Below are positions 39,882-52,500 of a stretch of 57,881 nt of DNA, in pieces; the first letter of the stretch is position 1, and every line of letters begins with the position of its first letter. The notes below the pieces were generated by a model. It had not been told where the DNA came from. It ran no database searches and was given only the letters and a program-made list of their open reading frames with translations. Source of the stretch: Saccoglossus kowalevskii. Taxonomy: Eukaryota > Hemichordata > Enteropneusta > Harrimaniidae. The translations under genes and the position numbers were made by a program. The DNA lies in contig NW_003156235.1 in the NCBI RefSeq assembly GCF_000003605.2, forward strand, positions 394,882 through 452,762. Direction: 5' to 3'.

Positions 39882-40559
39882 CTACAGGCTATGTTCCTCA
39901 AGGTTCGGTGCTATATAATCACCACCGTCAATATCCAAAGCGGAATACTGATCGTCGTCTTGAACGGGGGCGCTTGGTGCACTTGGTGAGTCACTGGGAG
40001 AAGGCGCGTATCCTGGGTTTTCTCTTGGAACATTGTTTCCAACTTTAGGATAGCTATGTCCAATCGGTGACGGTTGCTCGTAGTTTCTGTCGTGCAGTTT
40101 TCTCCTGTAGACAACCAGCCCAATTACGGCGCCTACGATAACAACCACAGCGGTGGCGCAGGCAGCAAGGTAAATGGGCAGGTGCTCATCTGGAATGGAA
40201 GAATACTTATAAGTCCCCCACGTGTACTGAGAAGCACAGTGAATTACATGTATGGACTTTGCGACCAAAGCAGTGAACACTTTCAACTAGCCTGGTTATA
40301 AAATAAAATGTAAAATGAACATGCGAATATACTTTGTTTATTTAAATTTGTGTTATCTTTTGAGCAATTGTTTTGTATACTATTTTATAACCATAGCAAT
40401 CGGTGCGTTCCATGGGGCAGCAGTACCTGGTCCACCCACTCTGTTCAAACCTGGTTGACGTCACTATTGTATAATAATATCCGGCGAATTCTGTAAGTTC
40501 ACAGTCCTGGCCACCTGTACATTGATGCTCACAGATCCTAGATAGCAGCGGATTCGAGG
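39882..40559 (-). CDS. CACHD1: CACHD1-like: last stalk exon, transmembrane helix and tail
   Basis: Exon 40559-40392 encodes ICEHQCTGGQDCELTEF and RYCCPMERTDCY, so the stalk ends in paired cysteines. Exon 40189-39882 encodes LPIYLAACATAVVVIVGAV, a single membrane span followed by YRRK, and a Pro/Ser-rich tail of 74 residues with ENPGY (NPxY type), YSAL (Yxx-hydrophobic) and DYIAP. It stops at TAG 39884-39882. The tail is much shorter than that of vertebrate CACHD1. No clear AATAAA was found in the next 370 bp. Confidence 0.85.
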
Positions 40560-43500
40560 CTAGGCATATAATGGGAGCCTGAGTGATTGCTCATAAAACC
40601 GAGACCAGCATGAGAAGTTATAACAGAGTGTGCACAAATAAAAAGGGAGAAGTGAGTCATGGCTCTGTTCTCTGTACTCAGATCCGAGTTAGTCCGCGTC
40701 AGTCAACTAGTGTATACATACGTGATGACGTCGTCCAAAAAAGGCAAGAACACATTCTTGACGAGCTTTTCAACTTATGTGTTGTGATTGTTAAAGTTTT
40801 ATCGCATCTACGTTTAGTCCTGCCCCTCGGGACTAAAGGGTACAAAAAATAGCTATTTCACAAGGACGCATGCCGAGAAAAATATTTGTTATTTTAAGTT
40901 AAAGGTGGTGGTCGTCGCGTTGCGTCCTGTTCGATGTGAGACTCATAGCGACGTACAAAACGCGTGTAAATTACATTGTTTGTTTACATGGGAATCGAAC
41001 ACGCGCTTCGCGACGACCACCGCCCTTTAAATAGACGTGACATGCTAGTGCCATCATGCCCAATGGCATGCTGTATTAGCTTACTTATCATTGAGTAACC
41101 GAGTAACATGTTTATCTAGAAAACACGACTGTAAAGTCGAATAAAATCAAGCTACAGGCCTATTCAAAGACACTAGTGTCTTTGGCCTATTTGACCGATT
41201 TATTTAAAACTTGAGTATCTGGCCAATATTTAAAAACATATTCATCATTAATCTAATACTTCACGAACACATCAAACTCAGGTCAAGTTCAAATCGAATT
41301 CACGTACCTACATAATAACAATATTGAATAAAATATTAAAATAAATTGAAATAGATGTATTTAATTTGTATTAGGTTAAGTACGAATGGATAAATGAATA
41401 CGAACATTATTACCAGCCTGGTAGAATTGTATCCTAATTAAACGTTGCACAACAAGCAACTACAATGAAACATGTGAATGGCTAGGAATGTAGATTACAG
41501 CATGTGCCAAGTACTGTCATGCAAAGTAGCGTCAATGCATCGATGACAAGGGTTGTGAATTTACAGGATGAGCCAATAGAAAATCAATGCGTTGACCATG
41601 GGTAAGGTTGTAAATTAAGTAAAGGTCACACTATGGCCGTGAATGTAAAAACCAAATACTACTATATAATGGCGTGTAATGGTGGCTATGGTAACGATTG
41701 ACAGTAATATGTTGCAATTAGAAAAGCATCATTACAACTGAAAAAATACATAGTTTACTCTCTATATTTTAATTGTAGTTGAAATTATTTGATCGCAAAG
41801 TCACATCCATAAATTTCTGCTTCAAAGGAAATATTCACGTTTCCTGAACATGTTAAAAACATCTAAAAGGAATTACAAGATTTACGACAATACATTGCGC
41901 AGGTACCCTTCAAAAAAGCGTCAAGTATTATCGTTTTGACCACGTATAATAAAATGTTTATTAAATATGCATGTGAACTAAATAAAGATTACGGTTTCAA
42001 TATAATATAACTGAGTCTCCCAAATGTGTCAAATACATTGAACAGCCTAACGGATCAGAAGATATGTTTATTACATGTCTGTACACACGATAGTGTTTTT
42101 GAAATAAAAAATGAACAACGCTATGAACAATTGCATGCTATAAATAGTTTATAAAAACAAAACCGGCAGTTATTAGTTGCGTTCACGCACAGCTCCTTAG
42201 CACGGGCTAAGAGGTCAAATTCCTTAGCCCGTGCTAAACGAACGTGCATGAACGCTTAGCACGGGCTAAGGAATGCTAAGTACGGGTTAAATCTGATCCG
42301 AATTTAAGACGCGGTCTAGACCCTTTATACACGGGCTAACGAAGTGTGCGCGAACGCTTAGCCCAGGGCTAAGCGCCCTCTGCAGCGACCTTTGGGTGTG
42401 AACATTATGAACGTGATCAAATATATCCAACTTTCTCATTTCCAAAATGGCAACCGAGATCAGTGTACACGCTTCCACACTGATCGGGTCGCTGTAGTAG
42501 AGCGTACAGCAGCTCCAATCGTAGACAAAATAAATTTGGTTCGCTGTCTACGACATGCATTAATAAAACTCTGTATTCTGTTACGCCGTTGTATACTGTT
42601 TCTATGCATCCAAATAAGTTGGGACCGTCTTCTCTCGCGTTCCTGTGCACGTCGCTTCAAAATTAGAACGAAACATGTCAGCAGCAGAAATAGAACCTCG
42701 CGCGTGTCATCCATTTTTCGTTCACAAATAGCGGCTTGCCAAAGGTCACCAACTGATGGCGCCCCTTAGCCCGTGCTAACGACTGTCCCTCCCTGTGCGT
42801 GGACGCAATTGGGTCTAGCCGAAACGCAAATTTGCTAGATAAGCCTTAATCAGCTTAAATCTTAGCCCGTACTTCGTGTAACGTGAACACAATTCATTGC
42901 TACGTGTGAGCTTCGGCTATTATAGTTTACGTCTGACGTGTTAGCGTTTAGTAACAAAATCATTGTGTAAATGAAATGGAATGGATTAAACTTAGCAGTC
43001 TCTAATGTGTGCAACCAAACTTTCGTAAAAATTACTGAAGTTCTCAAGTTTAGAAAACACAATATGCTAATTATATCTGTTGTGATTTTTTTCACAGTAT
43101 ACATTAGTGAATTTTGATAACCGTGAAAATATGCAAGGAACTAATTGAAATCAAAAAAAAAATTTCCCTATGACCTGTACATGTAATTGTGTTTGTATGT
43201 TTCACACTACATATGAATACCATGTACAATTCTCTTGAAATATCACCAGGAAATGTATATATATACTAGTATATATATATATATATGCAAATTACAGGTA
43301 ATAACTTCCAAAATAGCGCATTCACACACATTCAAAAGTAACACTGCTTGTCATAATCTACTAGTACTAGTAGTCATTTGTATATCAATATTAATATGTA
43401 CAATAATATGTACTCCATGGTGTAACCGCATAATCAGACTTAATCGGTGTAGTTCTGCAATCTTACATAAACTAACACTGCTATTAACTAGCTACCCACC

Positions 43501-46500
43501 TTCATCGGATCCAACCCTGTTTTCTAAACACTGTTCATTTTCCACTGACCATAAACATCCACTGTAGGAATTACACTCGCTGAAAGCAAGAATAGCAAAC
43601 TTATTCGTCACTCATTTATCTACATGTCAATTTGTCCGTTTCCCATTCGCTCTCTCTCTCTCTTCAATTATTTATTTTCTTTCTCACTTTTACTTACCTC
43701 GGTATATTAACGAACTCACACGTAACTTTAAAACATTGATACAAATCTTCCGTGTCCAATTCCTCTTCGACTACTCGCGATAACGATGGACTTGGCGGAG
43801 TACACGAGGGAGCGTCGTCACTGCGAAAAAGGTTACAGTGTTAAAGCGTACTCTTAGATCATTGCTAAAAATGTCTTATCCATAGTGCATAGCTATTGAT
43901 ATGTGGAATATGTGGTGCACGCAATATGTGCAACTTGCTGAGGGAATATCTACTAAACTTTCAATACTGAATCATGATTTTCAGCATGTTTTAATGTTTG
44001 AGAGCGTTTCGTATTTACATTCACCATTTATTAACACGTTCTCAGAAAATACATTCTCAGTACTATCGCGGACTTTTTTTTATAATTGTTAACTGAAATC
44101 GAAACAATACTATTGGCCGATTGGAAAACATCGAAACATTTTGTAAGCCTTAAGAAATTATCCATCCGCCAAATATTCATTTGCGCACTTTTCTTGTTGA
44201 TTGGCTTGATTTATTAAACACCCACACACGCGCAAACAAGAGAATGGGATTATTGTCGTGATAATATGGAAATTTAGTAGATGTGTCTTAGAATACGATG
44301 AGAAGTTTGGCCGTTTAAATGCGTACAAGTGAATCCCTACCATAAAATAGCACTTGCAATTTGCACTTAGATAAAATAAAATGACTTCATTTTAAATTTA
44401 ATGAGAATAAAATACGTTTAGGGTTTTATGCATAACGAGTGGAATGACGTGCGACCAATACAGGGTGTTATGGTCACGAGAGCGCTTGTCATTTTATAAG
44501 CGCCTTCCGACATGGCTGCATTCAAAGTCGAGTGAATCAATGGCGATTTTAGGAGATAATTGTTTATATCACTATCGATCATCACTGATATATAAAAAAA
44601 TGCCGCGTCGCTACAAATGAAACAAACGAATAGGGCTCCAGGCAGTTACATGCATTCCAATGCTATCTGAATGGCGGAGAGACCCGAGCCATGTTGATAT
44701 ACAGTATACCTACAAATCACTGATGTGATCAAGTTTTGGGTTGCATTTTATGGAATTTAAGTTATTTCAATCAATATACTGTAAAATACTTTATTTTCGC
44801 TTGGAATAAGGAATAATTCAGTGAAAATAAAATCCAGCGACTATACCAATATCCAATATTTTACATTCAACTTGTTTAAAAGTCAGTGGAAATGAATTCC
44901 ATACAAAACATCCAAAAAACTTTTCAGCGACAATTAATTCCAGCTAAAACAAAGTATTCTACAGTATATAACATTCTACATAAAATTGAAATTAAATTGC
45001 ATTCCTAAATGGGATTGAGATACAAGTTTAATTCTAATTGAATGAATGTAATTTAACGGAAAGTGAGTTAGCCAGTAGATTTTCAAAGTAGTTTTATGTA
45101 TGGATACCTTGAAAACGAGAATTGGTCGTTACAGAAGTCGTATCGGGCTGATGATAAGCATGGACATTCGCAGTCGTCATTATCGTTCCGTTGACAGTGA
45201 TCCTACAGAGCACAATACAGATTGGTATGCATAAGTAGAGCATAGTCATAATACTGTAAATGAAAGTAGTACTAGTTGCTTTTATGAAGCGAGTGTTAAA
45301 CACGGGATATGGTAAAGAATAGAACTCTGGCGCCAATGGACATCGAGATCTCGTTGAAAGCGAGAAAGTAACGAGACTTATGTCACCACTAATGAGAACG
45401 GCATACAGATCCCTCACTATAACGATGTGGCAATAACAAATACGTGCCATCACTAATAGAATGGCATGATACAAATCCCCCACTGTAACGGTGTGACAGG
45501 AACAAATAGGTGTCATCGCTAAATAGAAGGGCATGATATAAATCCCTCACTATAGCGATGTGACAGGAACAAATGGGTGCCATCGCAAAATAGAACGGCG
45601 TGATACAAATCCCTCAGTTTAACGATGTGACAGATAGGTGTCATCGCTAAATAGAACGGCATGATACAAATCCCTCACTATAGCGATGTGACAGGAATAA
45701 ATGGGTGTCACCGCTAAATAAAAAGGCATGATACAAATCCCTCACTACAGCGATGTGACAGGAATAAAAAGGTGCCATTGCAAAATAGAACGGCATGATA
45801 CAAATTGCTCACTATAACGATGTGACAGGAACAAATGGGTGTCACCGCTAAATAGAAAGGTATGACACAAATCCCTCAATATAACTATGTGACAGCAACA
45901 AATGGGTGTCATTGCAAGTAGAAAGGCAAGATACAAATTGTTCACTATAACCATGGACGTACTAGAGACGTACGCTGCACGGTGATTCACACCTGATAAG
46001 ACGCATTGTCTTTCTATTGTACTCATCTTAAATTTATAAATAGGCAGACGNNNNNNNNNNNNNNNNNNNNNNNNNNNNNNNNNNNNNNNNNNNNNNNNNN
46101 TTCCGTACTTCCACGACATGCTGCTCAAAAATCGACTTCCAATGTTTTGATTCTGGTTCTGAAAACTTCTGCGCAACCGCACAATTTTTTTTCGCAAAGC
46201 ATGTCGGGTAAATCATTAATGGTAATGATATGCGGGTCAACTTGAAGATGACCCCTGACAAGTTGCGTCAACTGCGGATTACGTATAGGTGTCAATGGTT
46301 TATTTACCCGCTACGCGCAATAGGACAATAGGACAGCGGCCGTTTCTAGACCGGTGATAGAGGGACTGTGAGGTGCCATTGCAAAATAGAACGGCATGAT
46401 ACAAATTGCTCACTATAACGATGTGACAGGAACAAATGGGTGTCACCGCTAAATAGAAAGGTATGACACAAATCCCTCAATATAACTATGTGACAGCAAC

Positions 46501-49500
46501 AAATGGGTGTCATTGCAAAGTAGAAAGGCAAGATACAAATTGTTCACTATAACCATGGACGTACTAGAGACGTACGCTGCACGGTGATTCACACCTGATA
46601 AGACGCATTGTCTTTCTATTGTACTCATCTTAAATTTATAAATAGGCAGACGTACTTTCATCTTGGCTGAGTTGCCGCCCGATCTTAGTTTTGATTTTTC
46701 ACGACAAGATTCGAATCTTAAATTTTATATTATATTATATTGGGTCAAAAAAAAAAATACTGACCTTGCCCGTGAGCTGGTGCAATGTTAAGTTGTAAAT
46801 CAAAGGTTTAACGCAGATCCGTATATTCTATGCAAGTTTACGAGCATGTTTGTACCGATCTTCTGCATTTGTTAACAATTTTAATTTAATATTGCCAGTA
46901 AACCCGGTGTGAGCGAATGACGATTTTTTTTATCCGATGTTCAATTCGAGTGAAATTTACAGATGGCACAAAGCTTGAAATTTTCGGAAAAGTTCGGCCG
47001 TCGTAATTCGATGTTAAACATGGACTTTTTTAACATTAGCTTTCACGTTCATAGTGGGCTCTCGCGAGAAACAGTACTGCTGTTCGGGACAAAACGAAGA
47101 TGAACCGAGCTATAATCGGACGTGCTCGTTTCCCATGGACAGGAAATTATGCAGACACGATCTGGATTTACAGTACTAGTAATCTGGTGGTGGCAACGCA
47201 CATACATCAAAGCGAGTAAACACCGTGCAGCGTCCATCTCCAGTACGTCCATGCTATAACGATGTGACAGGAACAAATGGGTGCCATCGCAAAATAGAAC
47301 GGCATGATACAAATCTCTCAGTATAACGTTGTGACCATCGTCCGAATCGCACGGTCCTGTGTTTTCGACCTATAGGCCTCTACACGATATCGTGCGGGAT
47401 CGCATAGCTAATTGCGTATCTTAAGCAGTGAGGTTTGATTGGGCGCGCCTTGAAACAAGACGCCCAATCAGCTTGGACGTACCAAATTATAAAACAAAAT
47501 TCCACTTCCTGTTTTTGTCTCTATGAAGACATCCTTTCCACACAAAACTGCGTCGATTGCCTGTACCTGATGAGGCTTGAGGGCACCAACACCGAAAACT
47601 TCGCAATTTTATCATCACAAATATCACGATTCATGGGTGCCACCATTTTGTTTAAAATAAAACGCCAAAGAGAGATTTGTGAACACGCAAACTGATTGGA
47701 CAATGATTAACAGCAATAATGTACGTCCATGCAGCAACTGACTACTGGGAGGACTGTTAGAATACGCATATTTAATGGTCGCTCTGTCAAGGTCTGTTTA
47801 GAGGCTTGGCCGAATAAACTTAGACCTTGGCTAGCGAAGATGCGATGTGACAGGAACAAATAGATCTCATCGCTAAATAGAACGGCGAGATACAAACCCC
47901 TCACTATAACGATGTGACAGGAACAAATGGATGCCTTCGCAAAATAGAAAGGCATGATACAAATCCCTCACTTTAGCGATATGACAGGAATAAATGGTGC
48001 CATCGCTAAATAGAGCGGCAGACGTTACTCACGTGAACACATGCGCATTGCTGAGGAAAACACGCTCTTGACTGGTCTATGATTCCAAGATACGCGTTGG
48101 TTTCAGGAATCTCTGAGAACTGATAACGTGTACATGAATCTGTACTATCAAGGTTGTCAATGGTTCTTGACTGTGACCCGTGTTCTGTCTGTGGAAAATG
48201 ATAGCAATACATATAAATATAAATTTGAAAAGTTTACATAAATAATATAAAATATGCCGAACTATATACATTTTGGTTCGTTCATAATTTTTTGTTATTA
48301 ACGTTGAAATAACCCGGGTCGTTACCAAAATGTTGAAGGGCGGTGGTCGTCGCGCCACGCAAGCGCGAAATATTGGTCACATGCGAATAAAGATGGCGAT
48401 TTTGAATATTGTGCAGACCAACGAATACAACTGAGACGTTACCAAGCTTTAACTGGGTAATTTCTTTGGTGATTGGAAGGTATCGAAGGAGCCATCTATG
48501 GTATTTAGAGCATGTCGCGCCCTGGTCAAAACTCGTACTCGTGACTCCATTAGAAAAGCGCATTGAATTGTGGGAAAATCAATGTTTATCGACGTAGATA
48601 GCGTTTCATTACATAGACACCTTTACAGTATTAGCATTGTCACTTTTGAGTCGACGATTCGGCGTTTCTTGTGCGCGCGCATACCGGTTATGAGGTACAA
48701 CGTAAACAGTCTCGCTTTGAGATGTACATCCGGGTCAATATGACTATCGATTGTGCGTAGTAATACTTACAACATAATAATACTGATCCTTGATGTTTTG
48801 GAAGTTCACACATCTTCGTTTCTTCATTATATTTTTATCGATCAAATCTTGTGCGATGGCCGGCTCTATCTGTGTTATGTGCTCCCCACGTGTGTACAAT
48901 CGACTTCCGGGTTGGATGAATTCGGGATGCATAACAAGATGGCCACTGCTATCCATTACGAAGCACCTGGTGGAAAAGAACAAATACATAACATTTACGC
49001 TTCAGTAATTCAACTCGGGACGAGTATGATATGAAATCACTGGTGAAATGATAAATTATGGACGCCGGCAGCTGAGAGAAGGCGCCCTGAACCCATTGTT
49101 TATTCTACACCGATATGTGAATTTATAGTTGTTGTGTCAAACGGAATATAAATAATTTTTATTTTATACTTATACTAGTAACCCAATGACGGCTACAGAT
49201 TGCTAAAAGATGTTTCGGGATAAATTTTATACAAATTTAATTTGTTCCATCCTAGTTTTGTGCAAATGACCATGTTTTACTTTTTTATAGTAATGTTGGT
49301 ACCTGTCTTAGACTACAAATGTTTTACCTGTATTTGCTTTCTTCACATTGCGGGTAATTCTTTTTCATCAATTTGTCGAAGTAAGAATATGTGATGTCCA
49401 TCCCCATGACAACCATGACGTCATCGGACGTGCCACTCAAGAAAGTGATACTGCAGAAGAAATATAGGAAAATATTAACAATCGTGACGGTCGACGCCCG

Positions 49501-52500
49501 GCAACCACAATGCCTCTCAATGATGCTAACAACAACAACAACAACAAACGAACGGTGCGCAAGCGAAATGTTGCCATGGTTAAGCACACAAAACAAAACG
49601 TTTGATTTTCTGTAGCTGTAAGTACGTTAGATTCAAGTTAATTTAAAACAGTCACAGCAAAATTCATCTTGAATCGGTTTTAGCCCTTTTTCTTTGTTTT
49701 GTATCGGGACCTTTAATTGGGAAGAAAATGTACAGCATATGACCCCTTCAAAAGGGTTCATGCCCTCTGGGAGGAGTGGGTTTATAACGCTCAAAAGAAA
49801 GATAGCACAGGACTGTAAGATTGGAAAACTGGTAAATGGGATGGTTTCGGTACCTTAACTATCCCTACAATGGAGGACCGTTTTAAAAAGCAAAACTCAT
49901 AGGGGGACAAAAGATATGTTCGCGTTACACATTTTTCCAATGATACATAATTGTTAGAAGGCGAATTTTAAGAAATAAGAGAAGCGCTTGGATCGAATGT
50001 ACTATGCTGATGATACGAAATGATGATATACGAAAGAAAATAGTATGATGACAAAAGAAATAGCCAAGGAATGCTTAGGCCTGCAAACGAAAACGTAAGG
50101 ACGAAAAAAAACTGAGCTGGTTAATTTTACTACCAAAACAAAGGACAGATGTTTTAAGGAGTGTGGGTGGAGGATACTCTAAAAGGTGGCAGCATGATCA
50201 TAGCGCCAGACATGTGAATTGAGAGTTTCTGATGCAGTCCTGCAGCAAGAGGAAGATGTCTTTCTTCATGACCAAGAATAACTAAAGACATTGGAGTAAT
50301 TGTTTAGAAACAAACGTCTACCCATGTTGTTATCGTCGCTTGGGACTCAATTCCCGCGCATGTGCAGGTGACGACCCTCCTGCTTTAACTTAAAAACTTT
50401 CTAAACATGAACGAGCTATCCCACTTAGCATAATTTGTCAATTAAAACAAACAAACAAACAAACAAAATGACGCAACTAATTGTCCGGAAGTGCACCGTT
50501 TTCAAACTGATAGAGTATACATACACTCTTTTATATATACCTTCAGTCGCTCTCGCTGCCCTCGTTATAAAGAAGAAAAAGCCAATGAATGAGGCTCAGT
50601 AGCAGGTTGTAGTGGATAACGAGTTTTTCAGTCAATGTGGGCCAAGTGTGTATGCAATTCGTTGCTCAGTAACATGCCCTAACATTTGAAATATTGTTCT
50701 TTATAGGGCGCCCTCAACGTTTTAAATACTTACCTTTCTGTTATCGCTTTACTAAGTGTGATGAAATTACCTTCATCGTTGTCAGTCCCACGTGACGCCG
50801 ATAACGTCAAAATCCCCCGGTTACTTTTAGATCGCATGTACCTAGAAATTAAATACAAGTCTGAGCAACCGTTTCTTATTGTTTCAGCGGCTATCGTAAT
50901 ATTTTGCGTTAGTTAATTCACAACACGCGATATTTTTTTTTACCCCGGTGTTATTTGCTACCCATGGTCTGAGGATAAAAACTACACACACAATGTATTA
51001 GTAACACAGATCTACAGATAACACAATTTCTCAGCAACCTTCCCGTTACAATTATCAATACTGACAATGAAACCAATGTTCCCACACGTGATAATTTTTT
51101 CGTTTTCCGTAAAGTCCCAATACTGAAATTCAGGTAGTCAAACGCAAAAATCTAATTATTGGCTTAGTACAACTGCCCTCACTGCTAGTCGTAGAACTAA
51201 TATACAGCTATATCAGTCAAACTATTGTTTTACAATCTTCATATATTGAATATTCAAAACGGAAGCACAACGTTTACTTACCACGGCCGCGAGGTGGCGT
51301 CGAATTTCTTATTCATAATCATTCCGGGGAATTGTCGATAAACGCCGTTATGACTTCCAATAAAACGATACAATGTGTAATTCTCAAAACCAAGATTATT
51401 CTGAGTCCACAGTTCGTTGACCTTCGATGTGGCTAAAACCATGTCACGAATTCCCTCCTAAATAACAGGTTCGACCAGATTAACTGATTTGACAATTACT
51501 ATGCACTGTGTTCGTTTCATGGAAAATTAATTTATTTCACGAGCATGCGCGTTGACTTCCTAGTACGTCATAGAACACGGAAAATTATAAAGTAGTGCAT
51601 AAAAGTAATATTATCAAGCTATTCGTATTACAACGTTGGTGAATGTTTGGTTAAATAGAAACAAAAATAAGGAATTTGAGAAAAAGATGAATATATACTT
51701 TGAAATAAGTGTTCAGGCTACTTGAGTCTTTCATATAGTTCCCGTATTGGCGCACTACATTCTCAGTTTCGATCAGTTGGAGATATCCTGTCGGGTTTAT
51801 GAAGGCATTCGGTGAAAATTTCACTACGGGCTGATCTAAATAAAATCGAATTTTAAATAAATATTATTAATAGGTTTCTATATAACGAAGTGATTTTAGT
51901 TTATAAAGCAATAGTTATATTGTTATATGAAAGAATATGACAACCCTTCTACAAAGGTGTGATGTCTCTATGCTACACTAAGGGTCAGGTCAGATCATGT
52001 CAGGTGAGAATAGTGCAATAATTATTATATGCATACCTATGGTTGCATATCTGTTGAAATGTGAGCACGATTTCCTTGGAGGTATCAGATCAAGACGGTG
52101 ATAGAGGAAGTCATCATCTGAAAAAGTGAATGTAAATTTTGTTAGCGAAATAGCCTCAAAAAACTTAACTATATTAGAGTATAAAACAAAACTAACACAG
52201 TCAGTTCGCGTAATAAAGTGATAATGAAATAACTTAATGCGACTAATCTACACATATATACCGGGGAAGCCATCTTGATTCCGGCCCGGACCTAGAAAAA
52301 TACTAAATTTTTGAAATCGAAATTTAGATTCCTTTCACATTCAAATAATCCGTTAAGAGGATTTTTAAGCCATCCACCAACGAAATTCAACTACATTCGG
52401 CTACACTGCGTACGAATGCCATAATTATTAGACACAGAACCAATAACATAAGTTCTGGGGCATTTGAAACCAAAGTGAGGGTCGTTCATCTGTAATGTCG

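Noticed and set aside
45094-46661. Several minus-strand open frames of 60-150 codons with repeated CHIVIVRDLYH-like peptides
   Set aside because: They are the 66-bp minisatellite read in its open frame inside an intron; only the last 95 bp (45202-45108), in another frame, are a real exon.
48282-48563. Minus-strand frame with CSKYHRW, similar to a CACHD1 CSKY segment
   Set aside because: It lies in the intron between two well-phased exons (48771 and 48188), has no splice signals, and adding it would break the frame.
50771-50841. Shorter version of the CACHD1-like exon ending at donor GAAG/gtaatt
   Set aside because: It leaves phase 1, but the next exon needs phase 2. The donor at 50734 is stronger, restores the frame and adds family-typical sequence.
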